The notes: generated by a model from the letters alone, not told the origin. 64,000 nt of DNA from an uncultured Desulfosarcina sp. (GCF_963668215.1 NZ_OY764190.1:2542001-2606000), one strand, 5' to 3'. Counted from the stretch's first letter, positions 26,250 through 37,061 are shown. Translations and numbers: made by a program.

Positions 26250-26495
26250 TCATTGCGGGCCGGCACCGAGATAATTGCGGCAGCCCTCCAGGCTGGAAAG
26301 AGCGGGGTAATCCAGCTCCGGAATCCTGACGCCGGTTTTCTCCTCCAGCTTGAGCATGAAATTGAGAAAATCGACGGAGTCGAACATAAATTGATCCCGA
26401 AACGGCCGGTGGGCGTCCAGGCTGTCCAACGGCGCTTCGGGCGCCACCTGGCCCAGCAACTCCAGCACGATCCGGTCAATCTCTTCTTTACGCAT
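26250..26495 (-). CDS. Orphan acyl carrier protein
   Basis: 81 residues. Helical ACP fold with the phosphopantetheine site in FDSVDFLNFML (F-D-S pattern, Ser about residue 40). It differs from the housekeeping AcpP DSLD motif, and no fatty-acid or polyketide synthase gene is adjacent. It may serve a specialised ligase or the downstream acyl-CoA synthetase/acetyltransferase only by proximity. Confidence 0.8.
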   Translation of the reverse strand: MRKEEIDRIVLELLGQVAPEAPLDSLDAHRPFRDQFMFDSVDFLNFMLKLEEKTGVRIPELDYPALSSLEGCRNYLGAGPQ

Positions 26496-26559
26496 GGTCG
26501 TTCCTTTCCAATAACATAACTCCGTCTATTTTGATGTACTTCCAACCATTCGCTCTGGT

Positions 26560-26681
26560 GACTGTTCCGTAAAAATCCGAGATCAAGGCTTGCGAATCCC
26601 GAAGAGTGAGGCGTACCAATTGTACGTCGCAGCGATGAGGGATTCGCGTAACGCGGATATCGGGTTTTTTACGGGACAGTC
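26560..26681 (-). repeat. 122-bp palindromic repeat, copy 1 (inverted relative to copy at 47955)
   Basis: Ends GACTGTTCCGTAAAAA and TTTTTACGGGACAGTC are inverted repeats with one mismatch. The reverse complement of the whole unit aligns along its length with 47955-48077, sharing ATTCGCAAGCCTTGATCTC and GCTGCGACGTAC. The right end overlaps the stop codon of the acyl-CoA synthetase/acetyltransferase gene. Confidence 0.88.
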
Positions 26682-29373
26682 ACAGGTCCAGCGTGACTTC
26701 CATGACTCCAGGATCGCCCGGCACGCTGCGGCGGCTGAAGCCCAGGGCCTTGCACAGGGCCAGCATGGAGCGGTTGTCGCTGAGTACTTCGCCGAAAAGT
26801 CTGCGAATGCCCCGGCTGCGCGCATAGTCGATGATGCGTCGCATCAACATGGGCCCCAAACCGAGGCCGGTCTTTTCATTTCCCAGAAGGATGGCGAATT
26901 CCGCCTTTTCGATGTCCGGGTCGGCACTGAACCGGACGATGCCATACAGATCGCCGTCTGTGCGGCCGTCACCCTCGGTAAGCACCAATGCCATTTCGCG
27001 ATCGTAGTCGATCTGGGTCAGGCGGCAGACCAGGGCCTTGGGCAGCATCTTCATGACGTGCAGAAAGCGCAGGCGAATCGTTTCGAGCGGGAGGCTGGCG
27101 AAAAGCCGCTGAAAAGCCGGCTCGTCTTCCGGACGGATGGGCCGCAGCAGCAGTTGCTGACCGTCGGGAAGGCGAATGGTCTGCTCCAACTCCACCGGAT
27201 AGGGGCAGATGGCCAGGCGCCGGTTGGCCGGGCCGTCCGCCCGCTGAATCCTGATGCGTGCGTCGAGGGCCAGCACCCCCTGGGGATCGGCCAGGAGCGG
27301 ATTGATGTCCAGTTCCACGATTTCGGCAAAGTCGCAGACCAGTTGCGAGACCTTGAGCAGGGCCGCGGCAATCTCCTCCAGGTCGGCTCCCGGCACTCCC
27401 CGGTAGCCGGCCAGCAGCCGTGAAATACGCGTGCCGTCAATCATCTCGCGGGCCAGCTTCATGTTCAGCGGCGGAAGGGCCAGGCAACGGTCCCCGATGA
27501 TTTCCGTGCCCGTACCGCCGTGGCCGAAGAGCAGCACCGGCCCGAACTGGGGATCCACGTGCATGCCCACGATCAGTTCGTGGGCGTGGGTTTTCTCGAT
27601 CATGGGCTGGATGCTGAATTGAAGGGTACTGCCATTGGCCGCCGTCGCACCGAAGCGCTCTTTCATCCAGGCCGCGCGCTCGGCCACGGCGCCGGGCGTC
27701 TCCAGGTCGAGGGCCACACCGCCGGCATCGGATTTATGCAGAATGTCTTTGGAAAGGACTTTCAATACATAAGGACCGGTCATTCCCGAAGCGATGTCGG
27801 CGGCCTCTTCTGGGGTTTCGGCGGTTGCCGTCGGTACCACGTCAATGCCATAGGCCCCGAGCATGGCCTTGGCTTCGGTTTCCAGCAGCCAGTCGCGACC
27901 CTGGGCCAGAACCGTCTCGATGAGATCCCGGACGGCCTTGCGGTCCGGTGAAAAGGCTTCGGGAATGTTGGCCGGCACCTCCATCAACATATCCTGGCTG
28001 TGGCGGTAGCGCACCATCTGCATAAACCCCCGCACGGCCTTGGTCGGGGTTTCGTAGCTGGGAATGCCCTGCTCGATGAACATTTTTCGGGCCGCCTCTC
28101 CCGGTCCTTCCCCAATCCAGCAGGTGAGCAGGCCGCATCGGCGGGCATAGGAGGATCTTGCTTTGATCGCATCCAGAACCGCCCGGGCCGTTGCCGTGCT
28201 TGAGCCGATGGCGGTCGGGCAGTTCATCGCCAGCACGGCGTCCACGCCCCGGTCATCCATGATTGCCGTCAGGGCGTCGACATATCGCTGGGGCGTGGCA
28301 TCGCCGATAACATCCACCGGATTGCCGTGGGACCAGGTGCGGGGAAGGATCTGGTTCAGGCTTTCCATGGTAGCCTCGGAGAATCGGGCCAGGGTACCCT
28401 GTTTGTACATCAGGGTGTCGGTGGCCATGACGCCGATGCCGCCGCCATTGGTCACGATGGCCAGCCGGTCGCCGGCCACGGGCTGCATCAGCCCCAGAGT
28501 AGAGACCGCGTCGAACAGGGCTTCCAGGTCGTTGACGCGCAGGATGCCCGCCCGCTTGAATGCCGCCTCGTACACGGCGTCGCTGCCGGCCATGGCCCCG
28601 GTGTGGGAGGCGGCGGCCGTGGCGCTTTCCCGGTAGCGCCCGGCCTTGACTACGATAACCGGTTTGACGCGAGCCGCCGCCCGGACCGCCGACATGAACT
28701 TGCGGGCATGGGTAATGGACTCGATATACAGCAGAATGGCGCGGGTGTGGCTGTCGGCGCTGAGGTAGTCGAGGGTGTCCCCGAAATCGACGTCGGCCAT
28801 GTCCCCCAGCGATACGAGGTGGGAAAAGCCGATGCGCCGATGGGTCGCCCAGTCCACCACCGTGGCCAGCAGGGCGCCGGATTGGGCCACGAAGGCCAGC
28901 CGACCGGGCAGGGGCTGGAGGTGGATGAAGCTGGCATTGAGGTCCGATCTCGGCAGCATCAGACCGAAGCAGTTCGGGCCGACGATGCGCATCATGTGAG
29001 GATGGGCCGCTTCCAGCATGGCATCGCAGAGCGCCTTGCCCCGGGCGCTGCCCCCTTCGCCGAAACCGGCGGTAATTACCACGGCGGCTTTGGTTCCCCG
29101 TTCGCCCAGTTGGGAGATCACGCCCGGCACCGAATCCGGCGGGGTGGCGATCACGGCCAGATCCGGAGCTTCCGGCAGGCTGGCGACATCCTTGAAACAG
29201 GGATGTCCTTCGATTTCCGAACGCCGGGGATTGACCAGGTAGATGTCGCCGAGGAAGCCGGCGGCGAAGAGATTGCGCGTGGCCACCGCGCCAACGGTCT
29301 GCGGAGTGGCGCTGGCTCCCACCAGAACCACCGAGGAGGGATTGAAAAGCGATTCGAGGTTGCGTACGCTCAT
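26680..29373 (-). CDS. ADP-forming acyl-CoA synthetase-like / GNAT acetyltransferase fusion (Pat-like)
   Basis: 897 residues from ATG 29373, preceded by AGGAGG. Order: CoA-binding Rossmann domain (about 1-140, LFNPSSVVLVGASATPQTVG), flavodoxin-like ligase domain (150-460), ATP-grasp domain (490-715, LVVGMHVDPQFG-like block), and C-terminal GNAT domain (about 735-897, ILLGNEKTGLGLGPMLMRR). Proteins of this build acetylate lysines, for example of acetyl-CoA synthetase. Whether the synthetase half is active is not decided. Its stop lies inside a palindromic repeat. Confidence 0.87.
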   Translation of the reverse strand: MSVRNLESLFNPSSVVLVGASATPQTVGAVATRNLFAAGFLGDIYLVNPRRSEIEGHPCFKDVASLPEAPDLAVIATPPDSVPGVISQLGERGTKAAVVITAGFGEGGSARGKALCDAMLEAAHPHMMRIVGPNCFGLMLPRSDLNASFIHLQPLPGRLAFVAQSGALLATVVDWATHRRIGFSHLVSLGDMADVDFGDTLDYLSADSHTRAILLYIESITHARKFMSAVRAAARVKPVIVVKAGRYRESATAAASHTGAMAGSDAVYEAAFKRAGILRVNDLEALFDAVSTLGLMQPVAGDRLAIVTNGGGIGVMATDTLMYKQGTLARFSEATMESLNQILPRTWSHGNPVDVIGDATPQRYVDALTAIMDDRGVDAVLAMNCPTAIGSSTATARAVLDAIKARSSYARRCGLLTCWIGEGPGEAARKMFIEQGIPSYETPTKAVRGFMQMVRYRHSQDMLMEVPANIPEAFSPDRKAVRDLIETVLAQGRDWLLETEAKAMLGAYGIDVVPTATAETPEEAADIASGMTGPYVLKVLSKDILHKSDAGGVALDLETPGAVAERAAWMKERFGATAANGSTLQFSIQPMIEKTHAHELIVGMHVDPQFGPVLLFGHGGTGTEIIGDRCLALPPLNMKLAREMIDGTRISRLLAGYRGVPGADLEEIAAALLKVSQLVCDFAEIVELDINPLLADPQGVLALDARIRIQRADGPANRRLAICPYPVELEQTIRLPDGQQLLLRPIRPEDEPAFQRLFASLPLETIRLRFLHVMKMLPKALVCRLTQIDYDREMALVLTEGDGRTDGDLYGIVRFSADPDIEKAEFAILLGNEKTGLGLGPMLMRRIIDYARSRGIRRLFGEVLSDNRSMLALCKALGFSRRSVPGDPGVMEVTLDL

Positions 29374-29676
29374 GGGTATCTCCTCCTGTTCGGGTTTTCG
29401 GGTCTTGATGTCACCAAGAGAAGCTCGGGTAAAGAACGAATTGCCGGTTCCGGTTCTATGCTCTGAAAATCTGGTTCTTATGTAAATCCGGGCGACTGGA
29501 CAAGCGGCAGTCTCCGCTTTGTGATCAATTATATTTTTCAGCAATCCTTATGCCATGCCTCTATAGCACAGAATTGCACATAAAATAAGAAGGTTGTCTT
29601 TGTGGGTAGGAGAATCGACCCCCGCATCCTGTAAAAATATCCGGCAGGTTGTAAAGGAGGTCTTGGCAGGATTAAT

Positions 29677-31491
29677 CTAAATGGAGCGTTTCGAATCGTT
29701 GCGGGACAATTCGCTTTTTACCGCCAGACCGATTTTTTCCAGGGTGTACGGCTTTTTGATATAGGCTCCGGCGCCCAGACGCTGCATTTTCTCCACGCGC
29801 CGGGTTTCCGAAAAACCACTGACGATCAATGCTTTCTGCTGCGGGCGGATTTCAATTATTTTCTCATAGGTTTCCAGGCCATCCATCCCCGGAGTCATGA
29901 TCATATCCAACACAATCAAATCCACTGCCTGTCCGGCCAGGTAGCTGACGGCGTCTTCTCCGCTCGAAACCGTATTGACCGAGTAGCCGAGCCTCGACAG
30001 CAGCAATGAACAGATGCGTCTTTGTTCCTCCATATCGTCCACGACCAGAATGCGTTCCCCGTTGCCTTTCAACGATTCGATGGAGATCGCGCTTTCCCTG
30101 TTTTCCAGGATTTTCCGCGTGGCGGGAAAATAGATCGTAAAGGTGGTGCCCTTTTCCGGGCTGCTTTTCAGGTCGATGTGTCCCTGATGATCATTTACCG
30201 TTCCCCAGACGACGGCCATGCCGAGACCGGTTCCGCTGCGCCCCATGACTTTTTTCGTGTAAAAGGGCTCAAAAATCCGCTTCATGTCCTCCGGTGCAAT
30301 CCCCTCGCCGGTATCCCGAACTTCCAGGACCGTAAATTCTCCCTCCTGAAGGGTTTCAACCCCTTCGACGGGCTTGTCCATGTAGTGATTTCTCGTGGCA
30401 ACGGTAACCCGTCCACCGTCGGGACAGGCCTCTGCCGCGTTGGACACCAGGTTCATCAATGCTTTGGAGAGATGCACCGGGGAACCGACCACATTGAGCA
30501 GGTCGGGGTCCAACTGCGATTCGATGCGGACCTTCGGATGAAAATCCTGAAGCTTGGCCATTTCCGGGGAGTTGAAATACTCGCGGACGATGGTGTTCAG
30601 ATTGACGACCTCGGTTCCCGGAATTCCCCTTCTGGACAGGGTCAACAGATCCTGAACGATGGTGGCCGCTTTTTTCCCGGAGGACTGCATGGTCAGGATC
30701 GGATCGCGCAGGGGGCTGTCCTCGGGAAGATCCATCAACAGCAGGTCCGGATAGCTGACCAGACCGCTTAAAATGTTGTTGAGGTCGTGGGCCACGCCGC
30801 CGGCCAGCATGCCCACCGTTTCCATTCTTTCCGCCCGTTGAAGGTGCTCGGCGAGCTTTTTCTCCTCGCTGATGTCGCTTAAAAAGTTGAGCGATGCAGC
30901 ACGACCGTCCCAGTCAATCCGGGTGGTGTGGATCTGTACCCAGATTGGCCGCTTCTGCTTGTTTATGATGCGAAATGAATATTTGAACGGCGGCGATCCC
31001 CCTTCGAGCCGTTCCCGGTACCGCTGCATCACCATCTCCCGGTCGTCCGGGTGAAGGAATGTAGCCAGTGGCATGCCTGTCAGTTCGCTTTCGGGATACC
31101 CGGTCAATTCGGCGGCTTTCGGATTGGGGAATTTGACCACCCCATCCTGGGCGATGAAAATGGCCTCGTTGGCATAGTTGACCAGGGCGCGGTATTTTTT
31201 CTCGCTTTCCAAAAAAGCGGCCTGGGCCCGCTCCTTGATGGTCAGAAATTCGAACAGCAATGCCCCGCTTCCCAAGAAAAGCGCTACCACGATCAGCCGC
31301 GAGACGACCTGGTAGGGCGATACGCGCAAAAGAAGGGTGTCTACCAGGGAGGTCGGATCGGTATAGATAAGAGCGTTCAGATTGCGTTCGAAAGAGACAA
31401 AGGACCACACGCTGTCCGCGAGCCAATAGAGGCAGCAGAGCGCCAGCAGACTGAGATAGAACCAGCTTCTTTTATTGAGCTTCAGCGCCAT
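29677..31491 (-). CDS. Hybrid histidine kinase with PAS and receiver domains
   Basis: About 604 residues from ATG 31491. Two membrane helices surround a short periplasmic loop (residues about 10-85). Then come a PAS domain (YRALVNYANEAIFIAQDG...), the dimerisation/phosphoacceptor motif GGVAHDLNNIL, an ATPase domain (NLVSNAAEAC, DTGEGIAPEDMKRIFEPF, GTGLGMAVV) and a C-terminal receiver (ILVVDDMEEQ, acceptor Asp in DLIVLDMIM). The start lies inside the end of the binding-protein gene, so the pair is translationally coupled and probably forms one signalling unit. Confidence 0.9.
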   Translation of the reverse strand: MALKLNKRSWFYLSLLALCCLYWLADSVWSFVSFERNLNALIYTDPTSLVDTLLLRVSPYQVVSRLIVVALFLGSGALLFEFLTIKERAQAAFLESEKKYRALVNYANEAIFIAQDGVVKFPNPKAAELTGYPESELTGMPLATFLHPDDREMVMQRYRERLEGGSPPFKYSFRIINKQKRPIWVQIHTTRIDWDGRAASLNFLSDISEEKKLAEHLQRAERMETVGMLAGGVAHDLNNILSGLVSYPDLLLMDLPEDSPLRDPILTMQSSGKKAATIVQDLLTLSRRGIPGTEVVNLNTIVREYFNSPEMAKLQDFHPKVRIESQLDPDLLNVVGSPVHLSKALMNLVSNAAEACPDGGRVTVATRNHYMDKPVEGVETLQEGEFTVLEVRDTGEGIAPEDMKRIFEPFYTKKVMGRSGTGLGMAVVWGTVNDHQGHIDLKSSPEKGTTFTIYFPATRKILENRESAISIESLKGNGERILVVDDMEEQRRICSLLLSRLGYSVNTVSSGEDAVSYLAGQAVDLIVLDMIMTPGMDGLETYEKIIEIRPQQKALIVSGFSETRRVEKMQRLGAGAYIKKPYTLEKIGLAVKSELSRNDSKRSI

Positions 31492-32623
31492 AGATTTCGT
31501 GAGCGATGCGTAAGATGCCGTTGGGTACGGTAAAGCCGATGGCCTTGGCGGTGGCCATGTTGATGGCAATGTCCAATGGGTCGGGAAATTCCATATCGAG
31601 TGCCCTCGGGACCGCTCCGTTCAGTATCCGGGCGATCTTCCCGGCATCGTAAAGGCCCTGGGCCTCATAACCTTCATCCGTCGAGAGGCTCATCAGAATG
31701 CCTTCCTTGACGTATTTGGAGCCGATCATGGAAAACGAAGGCACCTTTTTTTTTATCAGGAGTTCGGCAACCGGTTTGAGTTGTTCGTCGATCGACAAAA
31801 GCGCCGCAAGATAAATGGCGTCGGCATCGACGGCAAGGGCCTGCATGCACTCCAGACAGGCCCTGCCGGCGGCATCGCGATCTTCCTGGGAGTCATCGAG
31901 GCTGCAGGTAACCAGCTCAAATCCCCGTTCGACGGCCACTTTTTCGATGGCCGGCATCGCGGCATAAATTCTGCCGTCCGGCGTGTCCTCGAAAGCCACG
32001 CCCAGTTTATGGAAACGGACCAGCCGGTGGAACATCCGGACCTGCCGCAGATAGCGGTTCGGATCCACCCGCGCCGTAACGTGGTCCAGACCGGAGTCTT
32101 CGGCGCTGCGGATGATTTTTGCGTAAATGGGATCGGAGGTGGAAACCACGGTGGTGGGTACACGGTGCCGGTTGTTGGCCAGATCCTGCCCGGCCCAGGT
32201 CCCCATGGCAATGATCAGGTCGATGTTCCCGCTTTGCAGTTTTTTCAGAACCTCGACCCGCGTCGCCGCTCTTTGCTCATCGGACCATGATGCGCTGTAA
32301 GCGTCTTCTTCACGAAATTCCAGAAACCGGCTCTTCGACTTCTTGGACAGCCAGTTCCAATAGGGCTTGGGAACATCGCCATCCAGACGGGGAAGTTCGG
32401 ATTTGTCGATCCAGCCAAGGGACATCAATCCCTTGATAATGGCGCGCATGCAGTCTTTGTAATCGACGTAAGCGCCTCCCTCGTAATATGCGATGCGCCA
32501 TTTTTCCCCATTCCTGGTTGCGGGCTGTGTCGGTTCGCTTCCCAGGCAGAGGGGCACCAAAGGAAAGGAGGCAATGACAACGGACGCAACCAGGATGTAA
32601 AAGAGAAGTCGGAACATGCGCAT
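31472..32623 (-). CDS. ABC_sub_bind (TrpX-like) periplasmic binding protein
   Basis: 383 residues with a signal peptide (FRLLFYILVASVVIASFPL...). Two-lobe binding fold of the family PF04392 type: DLIIAMGTWAGQDLAN, VVSTSDPIYAKII, and late MIGSKYVKEGILMSLSTDEGYEAQG. No permease gene is present; instead it overlaps the hybrid kinase by 20 bases. It likely binds a ligand in the periplasm and passes the signal to that kinase, which is inference from the gene pair. Confidence 0.82.
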   Translation of the reverse strand: MRMFRLLFYILVASVVIASFPLVPLCLGSEPTQPATRNGEKWRIAYYEGGAYVDYKDCMRAIIKGLMSLGWIDKSELPRLDGDVPKPYWNWLSKKSKSRFLEFREEDAYSASWSDEQRAATRVEVLKKLQSGNIDLIIAMGTWAGQDLANNRHRVPTTVVSTSDPIYAKIIRSAEDSGLDHVTARVDPNRYLRQVRMFHRLVRFHKLGVAFEDTPDGRIYAAMPAIEKVAVERGFELVTCSLDDSQEDRDAAGRACLECMQALAVDADAIYLAALLSIDEQLKPVAELLIKKKVPSFSMIGSKYVKEGILMSLSTDEGYEAQGLYDAGKIARILNGAVPRALDMEFPDPLDIAINMATAKAIGFTVPNGILRIAHEIYGAEAQ

Positions 32624-32815
32624 ATCTACCTACCGAATGGTTTAGTTTAGGGGACGAGGTTTTACCGGAGGCATTTGAGGTCGGGCGTGAATCGTACAAT
32701 CAGGATCAGCGTCATTGGCAGTGGCGGTAAACCTTCGCAGTCCAATTTTTTAGTTTAGATTATATCCATCAGAGAATCAAGATGTTGTAAAGACGGGAAC
32801 CAATCGCTGGGGGCG

Positions 32816-33706
32816 CTATCCGATGCTGCTTTCGCCGCCCAGGGCTTCAAACCCGGAAACGATATCCAGCAGTTCGGCGGTGATGGCGGCCTGGCGTTCT
32901 TCGCGGAAGAGGGCCTGGAGGTTGTCGAGGGTTTCCAAAATGTTTTTTTCGGCGGCCTGCATCGCCATAAGCCGGGCCGCATTTTCGCTGGCCAGGGACT
33001 GGGCCAGGGCCCGATAAAGGGAGATGAACAGGTACTGCCGGAAGAGATGGGCAAATGTCGTTGCCCGGGAGGCACCCAGCATGGGCAGGCAGCGTCCCGG
33101 CCAGGGGGCGCGTCGACGCTCTTCGGCCCAGGCCGGATCCAGCGGCAGGATGCGCTGAAACACCGGGGTGTATCCGCTGCGATCCCCCAGCACATGGTGG
33201 CAGATGGACAAGGTTTCCATCCGTTTTTCCGAGCGCCACCGCTCGATGGTCAGAATCAGCTCACCAATTCGCTGGTTGACGGCATTCAGGCTGCCGGGGG
33301 CCGCGAAATGGACTTCATGGACCACATCTGCATCGGACAGAATGGCGCCCACTTTTTCCCCCACACTCCAGTAGATCCATTGCCGTTCGCCGTCTGTTTC
33401 TGCTGCTGCCACGCGCTCGAGAGCGAATGGCCAGAGGGATTCGTTGAACGGACCGCACATACCCTGGTCCGACCCCACTACCAGGCAGACATCCGCTTCG
33501 TTTCGGGGCTGTAAAAGCGTGGGGCGCTCCATACGAAGAAACACGGTCCAGCCCATGTCCACCACATGGCGATATTGCTCCAGGGAGGCCACCGCCCGTT
33601 CGAACTGACGGATGTTGACGGCGGCCAGACTTTTCATGGTCTTGACTACGCCCAGCAGATCATGGGCGGTTCGGATCCTGCGGTTCAGTGTCTCCAGTGT
33701 CGGCAT
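32816..33706 (-). CDS. atpG: N-type ATPase gamma subunit
   Basis: 296 residues. Central-stalk protein with the family's paired terminal coiled coils: start [32 protein letters not shown], end [35 protein letters not shown]. Last gene of the atpDCQRBEFAG operon, overlapping atpA by 47 bases. The sequence is divergent from housekeeping gamma, as expected for N-ATPases. Confidence 0.88.
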   Translation of the reverse strand: MPTLETLNRRIRTAHDLLGVVKTMKSLAAVNIRQFERAVASLEQYRHVVDMGWTVFLRMERPTLLQPRNEADVCLVVGSDQGMCGPFNESLWPFALERVAAAETDGERQWIYWSVGEKVGAILSDADVVHEVHFAAPGSLNAVNQRIGELILTIERWRSEKRMETLSICHHVLGDRSGYTPVFQRILPLDPAWAEERRRAPWPGRCLPMLGASRATTFAHLFRQYLFISLYRALAQSLASENAARLMAMQAAEKNILETLDNLQALFREERQAAITAELLDIVSGFEALGGESSIG

Positions 33707-35249
33707 GTGCCTCCTTGAACGGTTCGATGGCCGTTGCGATAAGATGCGTCAACCGCTCCCAGACCGGATCATCGTCGCCGGCCCGGGCCATGACTTCCTC
33801 CAGGTCGGCGATGCCGGTTGTTACCGCTTCGAGTACGACCTTTTCGGCCTCTTCGATGCGCGCCTCGGGCACTTCGTCAAAAAGCCCCCGGGAGACGGCA
33901 AACAGGATGGCGACCTGCTCGCCGGCAGGCATGGTGCCCAGTTCATTCTGCCGGAGCACTGCACGGACCCGGCGGCCATGCTCCAGCGTTCGGCGGGTAC
34001 GGTCGTCCAACCGGGTGCCGAAGCGAGCAAAGGACTCCAGTTCCTGAAACTGGGTGTAGGAGAGACGCAGCGCTCCGGCCACCTTGCGATAGGCCGGCAG
34101 TTGGGCCTTTCCGCCCACCCGGGAAACCGACTTGCCCACATCCACCGCCGGGAGGTTCCCTTTCCGAAAGAGTTCCGGGGAGAGGTAGATCTGGCCGTCG
34201 GTGATCGAGATCAGGTTGGTCGGGATATAGGCCGCAATGTTCTGGGCTTCGGTCTCGGCAATGGGCAGGGCCGTGAGGGAACCGCCGCCCAATTCTTGGC
34301 GCAGGTGGGTGGCGCGCTCCAGCAACCGGGAGTGGACGTAGAAGATGTCGCCGGGAAAAGCCTCGCGGCCCGGTGGTCGGCGCAACAGCAGGCTGAGCTG
34401 CCGATAGGCCACGGCATGGCGGGTGAGATCGTCGTAGACGATGAGCACGTCCCTGCCGGCCTCCATGAAATGCTCCCCCATGGCCGTGGCGGCGTAGGGG
34501 GCGATATACTGGAGTCCGGAGGGGGCATCAGCGTCCACAACGACGGCAAGGGTATACGCCATGGCCCCCCGGCGCTCCAGGGTTTCGATTACCCTGGCCG
34601 TACCGGAACTGCGCTGACCGATGGAGCAGTAGATGCACAGGACATCTTCGCCCGTCTGGTTGACCATGGTATCCAGGGCCACGGCAGTTTTACCGGTCTG
34701 GCGATCCCCCAGGATCAGTTCCCGCTGTCCCCGACCGATGGGGATCAGGGCATCCACCACCTTGAGGCCGGTCTGTAGCGGACGGACCACCGGTGCACGA
34801 TTCATAATCGGAGGGGCGTCGTGGAGCACGGTTCGACGCGCCGTGCCCTCGGGCGTGCCCCGGCCGTCCAGGGGGCGTCCCAGGGGATCCACCACCCGGC
34901 CGATCAGGTCCTCTCCCACGGGCACATCCAGGACGCGGGTGCTGCGGCGCACTTCGTCCCCGGCGCATACCGATTCGCTGGGGCCGAAAAGGACAACGCC
35001 CACCCGGTCGGACAAAATGTCCAGGACCATCCCGGCAACGCCGGGGCCCACGGTCACCAGTTCCTCGAATTGCACCTGCCCCAATCCTTCGACCCAGGCG
35101 ATGCCCTGCCCGACCGAGCGGACGCGACCGATCTCTCCGGTTTTCAGGTCGGCAGAGAATTCTGACACGCCCCGCTCGACGGCCCGACCCACATCGGCCA
35201 GCACGTCGTCCAGGTCGCTATTTTCCATGTTGTGGCGCTCCTGGTTCAT
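33660..35249 (-). CDS. atpA: N-type ATPase alpha subunit
   Basis: About 522-529 residues. The nucleotide-binding P-loop is GDRQTGKT; other family blocks are [19 protein letters not shown] and [20 protein letters not shown]. With beta it forms the F1 hexamer. ATG 35249 overlaps the atpF stop (ATGA); ATG 35228 has AGGAG nine bases upstream and may be the true start. Confidence 0.93.
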   Translation of the reverse strand: MNQERHNMENSDLDDVLADVGRAVERGVSEFSADLKTGEIGRVRSVGQGIAWVEGLGQVQFEELVTVGPGVAGMVLDILSDRVGVVLFGPSESVCAGDEVRRSTRVLDVPVGEDLIGRVVDPLGRPLDGRGTPEGTARRTVLHDAPPIMNRAPVVRPLQTGLKVVDALIPIGRGQRELILGDRQTGKTAVALDTMVNQTGEDVLCIYCSIGQRSSGTARVIETLERRGAMAYTLAVVVDADAPSGLQYIAPYAATAMGEHFMEAGRDVLIVYDDLTRHAVAYRQLSLLLRRPPGREAFPGDIFYVHSRLLERATHLRQELGGGSLTALPIAETEAQNIAAYIPTNLISITDGQIYLSPELFRKGNLPAVDVGKSVSRVGGKAQLPAYRKVAGALRLSYTQFQELESFARFGTRLDDRTRRTLEHGRRVRAVLRQNELGTMPAGEQVAILFAVSRGLFDEVPEARIEEAEKVVLEAVTTGIADLEEVMARAGDDDPVWERLTHLIATAIEPFKEAHADTGDTEPQDPNRP

Positions 35250-36001
35250 GTGTTCGTCCGCGCATCGTCAAAGAGATTGTCCATGATTTCGGCTTCCAGG
35301 TCCTTAAGATAGTCGGCCAGGTGCCAGGCTGCCATGTGGTCGCCGACCACCAGTTGAATCCCCATGCCCAACTCCGGATGCACCTCCAGGCGGACGGGCG
35401 CGGCCGTGGGGAACCATGTCTTAAGATGTTTTTGCAGCATCAGATTGTCCGCGTCATCCAGGGGAATTCCCGACTCGACAACCAACTCCCGGCCGGCAGC
35501 CCGGTGGTTCAGGGCATCTTTGCGGTCGGCCACTTTTTCCAGAAAGACCCGCAGTACCTGCCGGTTTAAATCCTGGTTCGAAAGGTCCCGCAGGGTCTTC
35601 TCGCCGATTTGCACCACTTGATGCACCAGGCGCCGCTTGAGCCGGTCGAGAAAGGCCTGACGATCCCGGGACATGCTGTTCATCCAGGCCTTGCGAAGCG
35701 ATTCCACCTCTTCTTTGGCCTTTTCCATAGCGCTCTCCCGCCATTGTTCCACTTCCTGCCGGGCCTCGGCCATGAGGCTTTCCCGAGCGTCGGCCAGGGC
35801 ATTCCGCTCCCGTTCCAGCGCCTGGGCTTGGGCCTGGGCCTCCTGTTCGGCCTGCCGGGCGCGGTTCAGGGCATCGGTCATTTTTTGCTCCCGCTTCGCC
35901 ATGGCGCCGCGAATCGGCTTGAAGAGAAAACGGTTCAACAGCCAGACGAGGATGAGAAAATTAACGATCTGGGCAAGAACCGTAAACCAGTCGATCAGCA
36001 C
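35246..36001 (-). CDS. atpF: N-type ATPase b subunit, extended (delta function probably included)
   Basis: 251 residues from GTG 36001, against about 156-170 for ordinary b. One N-terminal membrane helix ([20 protein letters not shown]) is followed by a long coiled coil, and the last about 100 residues form a folded domain. The operon has no atpH (delta); the long C-terminus probably replaces delta as the link to F1, as known for N-ATPases. Confidence 0.9.
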   Translation of the reverse strand: MLIDWFTVLAQIVNFLILVWLLNRFLFKPIRGAMAKREQKMTDALNRARQAEQEAQAQAQALERERNALADARESLMAEARQEVEQWRESAMEKAKEEVESLRKAWMNSMSRDRQAFLDRLKRRLVHQVVQIGEKTLRDLSNQDLNRQVLRVFLEKVADRKDALNHRAAGRELVVESGIPLDDADNLMLQKHLKTWFPTAAPVRLEVHPELGMGIQLVVGDHMAAWHLADYLKDLEAEIMDNLFDDARTNT

Positions 36002-36004
36002 GGG

Positions 36005-36283
36005 TTATCCTCCGGCCGTTGACAGAAAGTACTTCCAGAACGGATTGGCGAAGATCAGTATCATGGTCACCACGAAGCAGTAGATGGCCGTCGATTCCAC
36101 CATGGCCATGCCCACGAACAGGGTCCGGGTGATGGTACTGGTCTCGTCCGGCTGCTGGGCGATGGAGCCGAGGGCCTGGGCCAGGGCGCGTCCTTCGCCC
36201 AGGGCCGGTCCGATGGCACCGATGCCCATGCATACGCCTGCCGATACGATTGACGCCACTGCAACCCAACCGAGTGTGTCCAT
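36005..36283 (-). CDS. atpE: N-type ATPase c subunit with Na+-binding signature
   Basis: 92 residues, two membrane helices, preceded by AGGAGG. Helix 2 has the ion site E63-S64-T65 with Y68, the combination that marks Na+-binding c subunits; helix 1 carries a second acidic residue E30 in GPALGEG, typical of N-ATPases. Forms the rotor ring. The ligand set predicts Na+ transport. Confidence 0.92.
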   Translation of the reverse strand: MDTLGWVAVASIVSAGVCMGIGAIGPALGEGRALAQALGSIAQQPDETSTITRTLFVGMAMVESTAIYCFVVTMILIFANPFWKYFLSTAGG

Positions 36284-36317
36284 AGGGTTTTCCTCCTGAT
36301 AGTGGAATTGCTTTTAC

Positions 36318-37061
36318 TCATTCAACCAAAACCTTTTCGCCCCGATTTTCACCATGGGTATGGCCGCCCTCCGTAAAGCTTGATTCCGTCGGCGCGGTTA
36401 CCTCCATGCCGGCGCTGATGTAGACTGCTGACAAGATGGCGAAGATGTAGGCCTGCACCATCCCCGTCAACAGCCCCAGCAGCTGCATGAGGATGGGAAC
36501 GACCAGCGGGGCGATGATCAGCAGGATGGCACCGATCATGGTGCCGCTCATGACGTTGCCGAACAGACGCACGGAAAGGGCCAGGGTCCGGCTGAATTCT
36601 CCCATGATGTTGAAGGGCAGCATGAACGGGGTCGGCTGAAGATAATTGCCTACGTAACGCTTTATCCCAATGGCGTTGACGCCGCAGATGGGGACGGCCA
36701 GAAAAACGCAGAGAGCCAGCCCCGCCGTAGTGGAAAGGGAACCCGTGGGCGGCTCGAATCCGGGGACCGCGGCCAGCAGGTTGCAGACGGCGATAAAGAG
36801 AAACAGGGTCCCCACAAAGGCAAGCAGTCCTTTGGGCCGGTGCGGCGAGATTTCGTCCAGCTGTTGTTCGATGAGGTGGACCACGACTTCCAGGAAATGC
36901 TGCACCTGCGGCACACGGCGGACGCCGGTCTGCAAACGGCGGGTGACCAGCCAGGAGCCGACTGTGAGAAGCCCCATGACGGCCCAGGTGAACAAAATGG
37001 TGCTGTTGAGCCGCAGCAGGCCCAATTGCCACCAGATGTGATCGTCAGGCGTGAGCTGCAT
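36318..37061 (-). CDS. atpB: N-type ATPase a subunit
   Basis: 247 residues from ATG 37061, overlapping atpR. Five to six membrane helices; the essential stator arginine lies in LALSVRLFGNVMSG. Forms the ion half-channels beside the c ring. The C-terminus ends with a short histidine-containing hydrophilic tail (EGGHTHGENRG). Confidence 0.9.
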   Translation of the reverse strand: MQLTPDDHIWWQLGLLRLNSTILFTWAVMGLLTVGSWLVTRRLQTGVRRVPQVQHFLEVVVHLIEQQLDEISPHRPKGLLAFVGTLFLFIAVCNLLAAVPGFEPPTGSLSTTAGLALCVFLAVPICGVNAIGIKRYVGNYLQPTPFMLPFNIMGEFSRTLALSVRLFGNVMSGTMIGAILLIIAPLVVPILMQLLGLLTGMVQAYIFAILSAVYISAGMEVTAPTESSFTEGGHTHGENRGEKVLVE

